Positions 16,827 to 26,100 are shown, counted from the stretch's first letter. The stretch is 64,000 nucleotides of DNA from an uncultured Winogradskyella sp. (GCF_947498005.1 NZ_CANMIW010000005.1:186001-250000), one strand, 5' to 3'. Program-made: numbers and translations. The notes: generated by a model not told the origin, from the sequence alone.

Positions 16827-16871
16827 TGTTTGGGCAAATTATGGCTAACTCCTTATATATTAAACTTTATA

Positions 16872-16904
16872 TTCCATAACCCGTAAATTTAACAAGTTAT
16901 GGAA
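16872..16904. terminator. Hairpin downstream of the M3 peptidase gene
   Basis: TTCCATAAC and GTTATGGAA form a 9-bp stem with a 15-base loop, 27 bp after the stop of the minus-strand peptidase gene. There is no clear T run, so it may be a processing or termination hairpin. Confidence 0.4.
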
Positions 16905-16930
16905 AGTTGTTTTAATAAAAAATAGTGCCA

Positions 16931-19084
16931 TTAATTATTACTCTTAGCTATTGGAAATCCACGATCTTTCATTAACGCTTCAATCTTAGCATCTCGTCCT
17001 CTAAATTTTCTATAAGCTTCTGCTGGTTCCATAGCATTACGTGGTGCAAACAAAAACTCCACTAATTTTTTTGCTACTTCCTTGTCGTAGAAACCGTCTT
17101 TCGCTTCTCTAAAAGCTTCAGATGCATCGCTTGTTAACACATCTGCCCACATATAACCATAGTACGCAGTAGCATAACCTTCACCAGCAAACACATGGCC
17201 AAATTGAGGTGTTCTGTGACGCATAGGTAATTCTTTAGGCATTCCTAATGCGTCTAAAGTTTCTCTTTCAAATTTATCAATGTCAATATCAGTAGGATCT
17301 GCAAGGTGTAATTTCATGTCAACTAAGGCTGAGGCTAAATATTCCGTAGTGCCAAATCCTTGATTAAAGGTTGATGCTTTTTTAATTTTTTCTACTAAAG
17401 CAGCAGGCATCGGTTTCCCAGTTTTATAATGTACTAAGTAGTTATTAATAACTTGGTCTGTAGATAACCAGCGCTCTAATAATTGCGATTGAAACTCTGT
17501 ATAATCTCTTACACCTCCATTTAAGGTTGGGTATTTTACATCTGCAGAAAAGAAATGTAATGCATGCCCAAACTCGTGGAAAAATGTAGTTGCATCATCC
17601 CAAGATACTAAAACAGCTTCGCCTGGTGCTGGTTTTACAAAATTAGAGTTGTTAGAGGCTAAAACATTTTTGTCACCTTCAAAAGAATCTGAACTTCTAT
17701 ACGTGGTTGCCCAAGCGCCAGATCGTTTACCTTGACGTGCGTATGGATCTAAATACCATAACCCAATGTTTTTTCCTGTGGTTTTATCGGAGACTTCCCA
17801 AACTTTTACATCGCCATGAAACACAGGTACTGAACCCTCTGCAACTGGTGTAAAATTGTAATTAAATAGTTCTCCTGCCACATAAAACATGGCTTCTGTA
17901 AGCTTGTCTAGTTGCAAATATTGTTTCACTTCATCGCTGTCTAAGTCGTATTTCTTTTTACGTACTTTTTCTGCATAATATCTATAATCCCATGGTTCTA
18001 TGGTAATATTATCACCTAACTCATTAGCTACGCTTTGCATATCTGCAACTTCTTCTTTTACTCTTGCTGTTGCAGCAGGCCAAACAGCCATCATTAAATC
18101 CATGGCATTTTCTGGTGTTTTAGCCATACGGTTTTGTAAGCGCCATTCTGCAAAGTTTTTGTAACCCATTAACCCAACACGCTCTTTACGTAGTTTTAAA
18201 ATTTCAGCAATAATTTTATTGTTATCATATTCGTCGCCATTGTCGCCTCTAGAGTAGTAGTTTCCCCAAACTTGTTTGCGTAACTCACGTTCTGTAGAGT
18301 AGGTTAAAAACGGATCCATAGAAGACCTTGTATTGGTAATGGCGTATTTTCCTTCTTTACCTTTTTCTTTAGCTATGTTTGCTGCAGATTTAATAAAACC
18401 AGGAGACAAACCACCTAATTGATTTTCGTCTAAAAAAGTGATGTAATTTTCTTCGTCATGTAATACGTTGTTTGAAAAATCGGTATACAATGAAGATAAT
18501 TCCTTATTTATTGCTGCATAACGCTTTTTCTTGTCGGCATCTAAATTAGCGCCATTCATTTCAAACTGTTTATAGATTAAATCTACAACACGTTGTGCTT
18601 GTGGTTCTAAAGGTGTTTTTTGTGAAGCATTATAAACCGTTTTTATACGTTGAAAAAGGTTTTCGTTTTGAGAGATTTCTGATCTAAAATCCGAAAGCTT
18701 TGGTGCTAGTTCTGATTGAATTTCTCTAAATTCTGGCGTAGACATATTACTACCCATTATTCCATAATATGTAAACACACGATCTAAGGCTTTACCAGCA
18801 CTTTCCATGGCAACAATAGTGTTTTCAAAAGTAGCAGGTTCAGTATTATTTGCTATGATTTCTATTTCAGCCAAATGAAGCTGCATCGCTTCTTCTACGG
18901 CAGGTTTTATGGCATCTATAGAAATTTTATCAAAAGATGGAACACCTTCGTAAGGGCCTGTCCATTCTTGTATTAGTACGTTATTGCTCATTGCGGTTTT
19001 TGGTGTTTTAGTCGTTTCTTCCTTACAGCTTGCAAATAATACAATACTGAAAATTAATGTGGTTTTTAAAGACTTAGAAATCAT
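16931..19084 (-). CDS. dcp: M3-family zinc metallopeptidase lipoprotein (peptidyl-dipeptidase Dcp type)
   Basis: About 717 residues from the ATG at 19082-19084. This start places a lipoprotein signal peptide (KTTLIFSIVLFASC) at the N-terminus; the upstream ATG at 19132 would bury it. The catalytic HEFGHALH zinc motif is near residue 500, preceded by GEAVLVSWDDATTFF and followed by ELPMRHRTPQFGHVFAGEGY with the third ligand region. Members cleave dipeptides from peptide C-termini. The lipobox predicts a membrane-anchored periplasmic enzyme rather than the cytoplasmic form of E. coli. Confidence 0.9.
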   Translation of the reverse strand: MISKSLKTTLIFSIVLFASCKEETTKTPKTAMSNNVLIQEWTGPYEGVPSFDKISIDAIKPAVEEAMQLHLAEIEIIANNTEPATFENTIVAMESAGKALDRVFTYYGIMGSNMSTPEFREIQSELAPKLSDFRSEISQNENLFQRIKTVYNASQKTPLEPQAQRVVDLIYKQFEMNGANLDADKKKRYAAINKELSSLYTDFSNNVLHDEENYITFLDENQLGGLSPGFIKSAANIAKEKGKEGKYAITNTRSSMDPFLTYSTERELRKQVWGNYYSRGDNGDEYDNNKIIAEILKLRKERVGLMGYKNFAEWRLQNRMAKTPENAMDLMMAVWPAATARVKEEVADMQSVANELGDNITIEPWDYRYYAEKVRKKKYDLDSDEVKQYLQLDKLTEAMFYVAGELFNYNFTPVAEGSVPVFHGDVKVWEVSDKTTGKNIGLWYLDPYARQGKRSGAWATTYRSSDSFEGDKNVLASNNSNFVKPAPGEAVLVSWDDATTFFHEFGHALHFFSADVKYPTLNGGVRDYTEFQSQLLERWLSTDQVINNYLVHYKTGKPMPAALVEKIKKASTFNQGFGTTEYLASALVDMKLHLADPTDIDIDKFERETLDALGMPKELPMRHRTPQFGHVFAGEGYATAYYGYMWADVLTSDASEAFREAKDGFYDKEVAKKLVEFLFAPRNAMEPAEAYRKFRGRDAKIEALMKDRGFPIAKSNN

Positions 19085-19253
19085 AGTTGTTGGTTTTTGT
19101 TGTAAAGATGGTATTGCATTAACAATAAGCAAACAAGGTACTTAAATTTAGTAGGATGATTCTTAAAAATATTATAATTCTTGCTATTTTTAGGTAATTG
19201 GTATATAATCAAAACCTTGAGATTGGTTAATAATTAAAACTAATCATTTAGTA

Positions 19254-19967
19254 TTAATCTAATAGCTCTATTTTTCTAATGTATACATTATTTAAAGGCC
19301 AATCACCTTCATCTGTTTTTACATTAGCAATTTTATCTACAACGTCCATACCAGAAGTGACCTCACCAAAAACAGTATAGTCTTTATCTAAATAATCTGC
19401 ACCACCTTCGCGCTGAATAATAAAAAATTGAAATGGCGAAGCTAATTTATAAGCATTTTCAATTTCGCTACTTGGCATAGAAATAGCACCTCTTTTGTGT
19501 GTGTAACCTCTTTTAGTATCTGGCAACAATAAATATTTTCCTATTTTTTGTCGTCTTTTGGCAATATTATAATCATCACTACTGCCACCTTGAATCACAA
19601 AGTTTTTTACGACTCTATAAAATTGTGTATTATCAAAATAGTTTCGCTTTGTGAGGTATACAAAATTAGCTCTATGAAACTTTGTTTTGTTGTAGAGCTT
19701 AATGTCTATAATTCCGAAATCTGTGGTGATCCTTGCTTTGTTCTCTTTATGCTCTTTTTCGTATTCTAAGAAGAACTCCATAGCATTGGCATCTGTAAGA
19801 ATCGGATAGTCTTCAACTGGTTTATTCTCTTGAATTATTTTAGTTTCGGTTACAATAGAATCTTTTACAACGGAAGTATTTGTTTTTTTTGAAGTTTGTT
19901 TATCTTCACAATTCTGTAGTAGTAACACAATTCCGATAGCCACGGGAAACATAAATCTAATTTTCAT
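19254..19967 (-). CDS. Cyclophilin-type peptidyl-prolyl isomerase lipoprotein
   Basis: 237 residues: lipoprotein signal (VAIGIVLLLQNC), a linker, then a cyclophilin domain (about 75-237) with FVYLTKRNYFDNTQFYRVVKNFVIQGG, GYTHKRGAISMPSS, ASPFQFFIIQ and YTVFGEVTSGMDVVDKIA. It catalyses proline cis-trans isomerisation during folding in the periplasm. Its start is only 2 bp from the start of the divergent Nudix gene, so each promoter must lie inside the other gene or initiate very close to the ATG. Confidence 0.9.
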   Translation of the reverse strand: MKIRFMFPVAIGIVLLLQNCEDKQTSKKTNTSVVKDSIVTETKIIQENKPVEDYPILTDANAMEFFLEYEKEHKENKARITTDFGIIDIKLYNKTKFHRANFVYLTKRNYFDNTQFYRVVKNFVIQGGSSDDYNIAKRRQKIGKYLLLPDTKRGYTHKRGAISMPSSEIENAYKLASPFQFFIIQREGGADYLDKDYTVFGEVTSGMDVVDKIANVKTDEGDWPLNNVYIRKIELLD

Positions 19968-19969
19968 AA

Positions 19970-20614
19970 ATGCTATTTAGTACGTTTTTAGAATCTGTAG
20001 TAAAAATAAAACATCTTGCGCTTTTAGGCGAAGACTCTCATGCTAAAATGTCGCCTCCTTATCGGTTAGAATTAGCAGAAAAGAATAAAGAGAAATCAAA
20101 ATTAGCAAGAAAAGCTGGTGTTATGGCTTTGTTTTATCCAGATGAGAATAATGAAACTAATTTAGTTCTCATTTTACGAAAAACTTACAAAGGCGTACAT
20201 TCTGCGCAGGTTGGTTTTCCAGGTGGTAAGTATGAAGATATTGACAACCATGACTTAATGGAAACCGCAATTAGAGAAACGGAAGAAGAAATTGGTGTGG
20301 CTAGAGAAGATATTGAAGTATTGAAGACTATGTCGCCATTGTATATTCCGCCAAGTAATTTTATGGTTCATCCATTTATTGGTGTTTCAGAAAAGCAATT
20401 AAAATTTTTAAAACAAGATGCAGAAGTAGAGGCTATTATTGAAATCAAATATGCAGATTTTGTAGACCAAAAAAACTGTATTACTACAATAGTACCTACG
20501 TCTTTTAATGTAGAAGTAGAGGTGCCAGCCTTTAAATTGAATGGTTATATTGTATGGGGAGCAACAGCAATGATGCTATCAGAAACAAAAGACTTGTTAA
20601 AACAAGTTTTATAA
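19970..20614 (+). CDS. Nudix hydrolase, CoA pyrophosphatase type
   Basis: 214 residues. The Nudix box occupies about 85-110 (GGKYEDIDNHDLMETA then IRETEEEIGV). The KTYKGVHSAQVGFPGGK context upstream of it is typical of the NudL/YeaB CoA-diphosphatase group, which splits CoA to phosphopantetheine and 3',5'-ADP. The upstream KMSPPYR segment also fits the group and supports the start at 19970. A short hairpin (ACTTGTT/AACAAGT plus TTTT) spans the end of the gene at 20592-20610. Confidence 0.85.
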   Translation: MLFSTFLESVVKIKHLALLGEDSHAKMSPPYRLELAEKNKEKSKLARKAGVMALFYPDENNETNLVLILRKTYKGVHSAQVGFPGGKYEDIDNHDLMETAIRETEEEIGVAREDIEVLKTMSPLYIPPSNFMVHPFIGVSEKQLKFLKQDAEVEAIIEIKYADFVDQKNCITTIVPTSFNVEVEVPAFKLNGYIVWGATAMMLSETKDLLKQVL

Positions 20615-20663
20615 GTTAACTTAATGGTTACATTTGTAAACGACTAAAAATTAAGAATTATAT

Positions 20664-21464
20664 ATGGGATTATTCAAAAAAAATCCTTTTGGGCATATAC
20701 TTTGGGTTAAAAAATGGTTAATTAGAATACTTGGTTTATTTACGCATAGACGTTTTAGAGGTTTTAATGAACTGCAAATTGAAGGCTCTGAGATTTTAAA
20801 AAATCTTCCTGATACTAACGTGTTATTTATCTCTAATCATCAAACTTATTTTGCAGATGTAATTGCGATGTTTCATGTTTTTAACGCTAGTCTTAGTGGT
20901 CGTTTAGATAATATTAAAAATGTAGGTTATCTCTGGAATCCTAAATTAAATATGTACTACGTCGCAGCTAAGGAAACTATGAAGTCTGGACTGCTGCCAA
21001 AAATATTTGCATATACAGGTTCTATCAGTATTGAAAGAACGTGGCGTTCACAAGGAAAAAATATTAATCGTCAAGTGAAGATGAGTGATATTACCATGAT
21101 TAAAACAGCACTTAATGATGGTTGGGTTGTTACATTTCCACAAGGGACTACAACACCATTTAAACCTATTAGAAAAGGAACTGCTCACATTATAAAAACC
21201 TATCAACCTATTGTTGTGCCCATTGTAATTGACGGATTTAGAAGATCTTTTGATAAAAAAGGATTAAGAATAAAGAAGAAAAATATTTTTCAATCTTTTG
21301 AAGTTAAGGAGCCTTTAAAAATTGATTACGAAAATGAATCTATTGCAGATATCGTTGAAAAAATTGAATACGCCATAGAACAGCATCCTTCATTCTTAAA
21401 AGTAATTCCTCAGGCAGTATTAGAAGAAAACGAAAGGTTAAATCGTGAATTGCGAGATATGTAA
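20664..21464 (+). CDS. PlsC-like 1-acyl-glycerol-3-phosphate acyltransferase
   Basis: The 266-residue protein has a PlsC domain: ISNHQTYFADVIAMF (about 56-70), GSISIERTWRSQGKN, and FPQGTTTPF followed by KGTAHIIKTYQPIVVPIVI. It would acylate a lysophospholipid at the membrane. The active-site motif is unusual: His59 and Asp65 are separated by five residues (HX5D) instead of HX4D, and motif III reads FPQGT instead of FPEGT. This may be a lineage-specific subfamily with a different acceptor. It is expressed on its own, 49 bp after the Nudix gene. Confidence 0.75.
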   Translation: MGLFKKNPFGHILWVKKWLIRILGLFTHRRFRGFNELQIEGSEILKNLPDTNVLFISNHQTYFADVIAMFHVFNASLSGRLDNIKNVGYLWNPKLNMYYVAAKETMKSGLLPKIFAYTGSISIERTWRSQGKNINRQVKMSDITMIKTALNDGWVVTFPQGTTTPFKPIRKGTAHIIKTYQPIVVPIVIDGFRRSFDKKGLRIKKKNIFQSFEVKEPLKIDYENESIADIVEKIEYAIEQHPSFLKVIPQAVLEENERLNRELRDM

Positions 21465-21508
21465 TTGCTGTTGGCTTAGCTTTTATTGTCATTAAGATAA
21501 ATAAACGA

Positions 21509-22243
21509 TTAGTTTAAGTTAATTCCTTTAATATCCGTTAATTCTATGCCAAGAAATAGCAATTTATGAAATGTTGGTAATTGTGCACCAGTTTCTGTGA
21601 AGGTCCAGTTCTCCCAAGTTGCTTCTAATCCTTCAATAGGTAAAATATCTACCCACATTTGATAGCTTTTTGGTTTTCCATTACTGTCTAAATGCCATAA
21701 ATAAGAATCTCCAGGTGTTGTACCACCAGACTTATAAGTAATTAACAGAGCATCATTTTTATCTTCTGTTTTTACTAATCTGCGTTCTACACCAGCATCA
21801 AACACTTTATAAGGTGCAACAAGCCAAAATGAATCATTATTAAAATAATTAGTTGCTTTTGTAATATAATCTTGCTTTTCAATCCCATTATACGGTTGTT
21901 CCATAAAAAATACCTTAGAATTATTGGCATTGTTAAAATCTAAGATAACACTTATGTCATCCCAATAAACTTCACATGTATTATCTGTTTTATACCATTT
22001 ATAGTGATGTATGCCTTTAAAAGTCCATTCTAAATAGTCAGTATTGAGGTATGCAACTTCATTTAAGGATTCTAGCATTTTAGTAGCAAGCTGATCTGCT
22101 TCAGGACCTAGCCGTCCTTTTGGTAATTCTTTATTATACCTTAGATATAAAAAACCAAAAAGTAGAAGTGTAGGTAATGTGAAGAACACTATAAGGCCTC
22201 CAATTATTTTTAAAGTTTTTTTAAGTCTGTTCTTTTTTGCCAT
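21509..22243 (-). CDS. Membrane-anchored protein of unknown function
   Basis: 244 residues. A basic N-terminus is followed by one membrane helix (IIGGLIVFFTLPTLLLFGFLYL, about 13-34), then a predicted periplasmic beta-rich domain with many Trp/Tyr (TDYLEWTFKGIHHYKWY, YLWHLDSNGKPKSYQMW, LEATWENWTF). It looks like the lipid-binding or outer-membrane-lipoprotein-sorting type in composition, but I cannot name a family. It ends 14 bp downstream-side of the ACP phosphodiesterase gene start region, and both are on the minus strand, so co-transcription is likely. Confidence 0.6.
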   Translation of the reverse strand: MAKKNRLKKTLKIIGGLIVFFTLPTLLLFGFLYLRYNKELPKGRLGPEADQLATKMLESLNEVAYLNTDYLEWTFKGIHHYKWYKTDNTCEVYWDDISVILDFNNANNSKVFFMEQPYNGIEKQDYITKATNYFNNDSFWLVAPYKVFDAGVERRLVKTEDKNDALLITYKSGGTTPGDSYLWHLDSNGKPKSYQMWVDILPIEGLEATWENWTFTETGAQLPTFHKLLFLGIELTDIKGINLN

Positions 22244-22257
22244 TAAATCAATAAGTT

Positions 22258-22860
22258 TTAGATATTAAATTCCTTTTCAATTTCTACACGTTTTATGTCA
22301 CTAAAAGAAATTAGTTCGTCAAAAAACAAAGTAAAATCTTTTTCAAAAGAATTGTAATGTTCTTTTAGTTCTTTTATGGCTTCATTCATTTTAGATTTAC
22401 CTTTGGTTCTCTGATTCATACCATTCAACACTTTTTGTATTCCATCTATAGAAGCATAACTTAAAAGCCAATTACCTTCAATCATAGTTGGAGTGAATTT
22501 TTGAAAACGACTAGGAAGTATCTCAAAATTTTCTTCTAACGTTTTGTAGAATTTTTGAATAAATGCATCTAAAGGTTCATTAGAATAGTTAGACCAATTT
22601 TTGGCTAAAAAATGATCAAAAAAGATGTCTACAATTACACCACTGTAATGACCATAATTTTTATGTAGCCTTTTTGTGCATTGTCTAAAAATAGGATGCG
22701 CATCAGTGAAAGTGTCAATATGTCGATGTAATTTAATACCAATCTGTATTTCCGTAGGATACGATTTGTATTTATTACCTCTAACACCATCGCCAACAAA
22801 ATTACCTATTGTGATTATTTTATTGTCGCCAGAAAGATAAATATGAGCTAGAAAATTCAT
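22258..22860 (-). CDS. acpH: Acyl carrier protein phosphodiesterase (AcpH/DUF479)
   Basis: The 200-residue protein begins MNFLAHIYLSG and contains GNFVGDGVRGNKY, GIKLHRHIDTFTDAHPIFRQC and YGHYSGVIVDIFFDHFLAKNW, the signature series of ACP phosphodiesterases (HD-like metal sites). The family removes the 4'-phosphopantetheine arm from holo-ACP. The activity is assigned by family only. It is divergent from the GlmM-type mutase gene. Confidence 0.85.
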   Translation of the reverse strand: MNFLAHIYLSGDNKIITIGNFVGDGVRGNKYKSYPTEIQIGIKLHRHIDTFTDAHPIFRQCTKRLHKNYGHYSGVIVDIFFDHFLAKNWSNYSNEPLDAFIQKFYKTLEENFEILPSRFQKFTPTMIEGNWLLSYASIDGIQKVLNGMNQRTKGKSKMNEAIKELKEHYNSFEKDFTLFFDELISFSDIKRVEIEKEFNI

Positions 22861-23017
22861 AGTTCGAAATTACAAATTCATATTGAACCATTCATGCTTT
22901 TCGTTAATTAACTATTCACTGTTTTTTTTTCATGAATTTCAAAAGTTAGTTTTAATGTTTTTTCGGTCAAAAGACAAAAGTCAAGATAAGTTAAAGACCA
23001 AAATAAGATTAAGATAT

Positions 23018-23025
23018 TATATTTG
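23018..23025 (+). promoter_or_regulatory. -7 promoter box (TATATTTG) of the mutase gene
   Basis: TATATTTG matches the Bacteroidota -7 consensus TAnnTTTG and lies 19 bp before the ATG at 23044. No clear -33 TTG box is visible, so this is a moderate call. Confidence 0.45.
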
Positions 23026-23043
23026 CTAAAAATTAAAATACAC

Positions 23044-24432
23044 ATGACATTAATAAAATCAATTTCAGGAATTAGAGGAACCATTGGAGGACCAGTAGAT
23101 GACAACTTAACACCTATCGATGCAGTTAAATTTGCTGCAGCTTATGGGACTTGGTTAAAATCACAACGTGATAAAGATAACTACATCGTTGTTGTTGGAC
23201 GTGATGCACGTATTTCTGGCGAGATGATTCAGAACCTAGTAATGAATACTTTAGTTGGTTTAGGGATACATGTCATTGATTTAGGTTTATCTACTACACC
23301 AACTGTAGAAATTGCAGTGCCATTAGAGCATGCAGATGGTGGTATTATTTTAACAGCGAGTCATAACCCAAAACAATGGAATGCTTTAAAATTATTAAAT
23401 GCTAAAGGCGAATTTTTGAATGGTGCTGAAGGTCAGAAAATTTTAGAGATTGCTGAGTCTAACTCAATGAATTTTGCAGAAGTAGACGATTTAGGAAAAA
23501 TAACTGTTAACGAAGCATATATAGATATCCATATCGACGAGGTTTTAGACTTAGAACTCGTTAATGTAAATGCTATAAAAGATGCTAATTTTAAAGTAGT
23601 TGTAGATGGTGTAAACTCAACAGGAGGTATTGCAATTCCATTACTATTAGAACGCTTAGGTGTAGAACCTGTAAAGTTATATTGTGACCCAACAGGTCAT
23701 TTTCCGCATAATCCAGAACCGCTTAAAGAACATTTAGGAGATTTGGCAGATGCAGTTGTGAAGGCAAATGCAGATTTTGGTATCGTTGTAGATCCAGATG
23801 TAGATCGCTTAGCTTTTATGGACGAAACAGGAGAGATGTTTGGTGAAGAGTACACATTAGTAGCTTGTGCTGATTACGTATTAAGTAAAACACCAGGAAA
23901 TACGGTTAGTAACATGAGTTCTACACGAGCTTTACGCGACGTTACTGAAAAACATGGCGGAACTTATGAAGCGAGTGCAGTAGGTGAAGTTAATGTGGTT
24001 ACTTTAATGAAAAAGAACAATGTAGTTATTGGAGGAGAAGGCAATGGAGGTATTATCTATCCAGATTCTCATTATGGAAGAGATGCTTTAGTTGGTGTGG
24101 CTTTATTTTTAAGTTTATTGGCTGAAAAGCAAATGAAAGTGAGTGAACTGAGAGCGTCTTATCCAAATTACTTTATGAGTAAAAAGAAAATTCAGTTAAC
24201 ACCAGGTTTAGATGTTGACGGTATTTTATCTACAATGGAATCTAATTATAGTCATGAAAACTTAACGACCATAGATGGTGTAAAAATAGATTTTGCAGAT
24301 AGTTGGGTGCATTTACGTAAGAGTAATACAGAGCCAATTATAAGAATTTATACAGAAGCGCCTTCCCAAGAAGCAGCAGATACTTTAGCTGATCGTTTTA
24401 TTGCAGAAATCAAAGCAGTTGCTAATATTTAA
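23044..24432 (+). CDS. glmM: Phosphoglucosamine mutase / phosphohexomutase
   Basis: 462 residues from ATG 23044. I prefer this start because MTLIKSISGIRGTIGG is the usual beginning of the family, whereas the ATG at 23023 overlaps the promoter box. Motifs in order are the active-site phosphoserine loop TASHNPKQWNALK (Ser106), the metal loop DPDVDRLAF, the sugar loop GEGNGGIIYP and the phosphate loop RKSNTEPIIRIYTEA. It interconverts glucosamine-6-P and glucosamine-1-P for peptidoglycan and LPS precursors; a phosphomannomutase role cannot be excluded. The intergenic region is shared with the divergent acpH gene. Confidence 0.85.
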   Translation: MTLIKSISGIRGTIGGPVDDNLTPIDAVKFAAAYGTWLKSQRDKDNYIVVVGRDARISGEMIQNLVMNTLVGLGIHVIDLGLSTTPTVEIAVPLEHADGGIILTASHNPKQWNALKLLNAKGEFLNGAEGQKILEIAESNSMNFAEVDDLGKITVNEAYIDIHIDEVLDLELVNVNAIKDANFKVVVDGVNSTGGIAIPLLLERLGVEPVKLYCDPTGHFPHNPEPLKEHLGDLADAVVKANADFGIVVDPDVDRLAFMDETGEMFGEEYTLVACADYVLSKTPGNTVSNMSSTRALRDVTEKHGGTYEASAVGEVNVVTLMKKNNVVIGGEGNGGIIYPDSHYGRDALVGVALFLSLLAEKQMKVSELRASYPNYFMSKKKIQLTPGLDVDGILSTMESNYSHENLTTIDGVKIDFADSWVHLRKSNTEPIIRIYTEAPSQEAADTLADRFIAEIKAVANI

Positions 24433-24484
24433 TAACTAAAAACAACTTAATAACTAATCAATACTTTAACCTAAATTTAAAATA

Positions 24485-26032
24485 ATGACTAAAACTTTAC
24501 AATTACTTATATTTTTTTGCACCTTAAATATTTTTGCACAATCAGGAACCTTAGATTCTAGTTTTGGTACAGGTGGAAAGGTATTAACAACAGTTAATGG
24601 AACGGAAGATAGAGCAAGAGGTGTGGTGTTGCAAGATGATGGAAAAATTGTGGTTGCTGGTTATACATATAGTAATGTGTTTGGTTATGATTTCTTATGT
24701 ATACGATATAATACTGATGGTTCATTAGATTCAACCTTCGGAACAAATGGAATTGCCACCTTTGATTTACAAATTGGAAGTGATGATAGAGCCTATTCTA
24801 TAGATATACAATTAGATGGGAAACTTGTATTAGCTGGTTTCTCAGACGACGGAAGTGATAGAAATGGTGCGGTGTTAAGATTAAACACTGACGGCACTTT
24901 AGATACTAGTTTCGGTACGTCTGGAATAGCTATTACAGATGTATTTGAATCTGATATCTATAAGGTGGTAAAAATTCATCATGTAACTGGAAACATCGTT
25001 GTTGGAGGAACATCTTATGAAGATACTAATGAGTCTAATGGAATTTTAGCACGATATACTTCAGATGGTGCATTAGATACTAGCTTTAATGGTTCAGGAA
25101 AAATATCAGCATTAGAACCTGTAATTGGAAGTAATGCAGAAGTTATTGAGCTAATAATTGAAGATTTGGCTATAAAATCTAACGGAAGAATTACAGCTGT
25201 TGGTTGGGTCAATAATTTGGCATCATCATTCCCAAGAAGTGATCATTACCAATGTAGAATAAATAGTGATGGTACTCCAGATGAAACGTTTTCAGAAGAT
25301 GGTTATGATTTTGATGTTTACACTACAGGTTGGGATAGAACCTTTTCTGTATTGATGTATCCGAACGACTCATTTATAGTTTCTGGTTATACTGAGTATA
25401 CAGCGACGGACTATAGAACTTATATTGCAGATACACCATCAGACGGTGAAAGTGGAAACAGTGTAGATAATTGGTTGCAATTATCTACAAGTACACAAGA
25501 AGTAGGCTATGGAATGGAGTTTGATAATTCTGGAAATGTTATAATTGGTGGCGTATCTGCTGATGGTAATGCTGGTACTGCCTCTTTCTTTCTTACAAGC
25601 GTTGATAATAGTAATGATTATGTAATTAACTCATCTTTTGGAAACTCAGGATTTGTAACTACAGATTTTGGTACAGTATCTTTTGCGTATGATTTAAAAG
25701 TACAATCAGATGATAAAATAGTATTAGCTGGTTTTAGTGATAACCAAGTAGCTTTAGCTAGATATAATGGAAATACACTTTCTACAACTGATTTTGAGAA
25801 AGCGAATAACTTTTCGATTTATCCTAATCCAGTGGAAAACACTTTATATTTCAAAATGCTAAATAATGAGTTTGATAGCGAAAAGTATGATATTTATAAT
25901 GTCCTTGGAAAAAATGTTTTAACTGGATCTATACATAACACTGAAAATGTAGTTAATGTTGAAAATTTAGCAGCTGGATTTTATTTTATTAGAATAGGAA
26001 ATGAAGTTATAAAATTCGTTAAAAACGATTAA
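24485..26032 (+). CDS. T9SS-secreted delta-60 repeat protein
   Basis: 515 residues. A signal peptide (TKTLQLLIFFCTLNIFA) is followed by about six repeats of roughly 58 residues (pattern G-[TS]LD-[ST]FG-x-GG ... A-V-QxDGKIVVAGYT). This is the delta-60 repeat type, predicted to fold as a beta-propeller. The C-terminus (FSIYPNPVENTLYF ... LGKNVLTGSI ... LAAGFYFIRIG) is a type A T9SS sorting domain. It should be secreted or surface-attached; its ligand is unknown. Confidence 0.85.
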   Translation: MTKTLQLLIFFCTLNIFAQSGTLDSSFGTGGKVLTTVNGTEDRARGVVLQDDGKIVVAGYTYSNVFGYDFLCIRYNTDGSLDSTFGTNGIATFDLQIGSDDRAYSIDIQLDGKLVLAGFSDDGSDRNGAVLRLNTDGTLDTSFGTSGIAITDVFESDIYKVVKIHHVTGNIVVGGTSYEDTNESNGILARYTSDGALDTSFNGSGKISALEPVIGSNAEVIELIIEDLAIKSNGRITAVGWVNNLASSFPRSDHYQCRINSDGTPDETFSEDGYDFDVYTTGWDRTFSVLMYPNDSFIVSGYTEYTATDYRTYIADTPSDGESGNSVDNWLQLSTSTQEVGYGMEFDNSGNVIIGGVSADGNAGTASFFLTSVDNSNDYVINSSFGNSGFVTTDFGTVSFAYDLKVQSDDKIVLAGFSDNQVALARYNGNTLSTTDFEKANNFSIYPNPVENTLYFKMLNNEFDSEKYDIYNVLGKNVLTGSIHNTENVVNVENLAAGFYFIRIGNEVIKFVKND

Positions 26033-26100
26033 TCTTTAAGTAGCATTTTTATAATGTCTTAAGTTAATGTAAATTAGATAAATTGAAAATATTAAAAGGT

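Noticed and set aside
11040..16850. The intergenic repeats as classic integron attC sites
   Set aside because: No GTTRRRY/RYYYAAC core pairs and no integrase gene are visible in the window; they are reported as a cassette-like pattern only.
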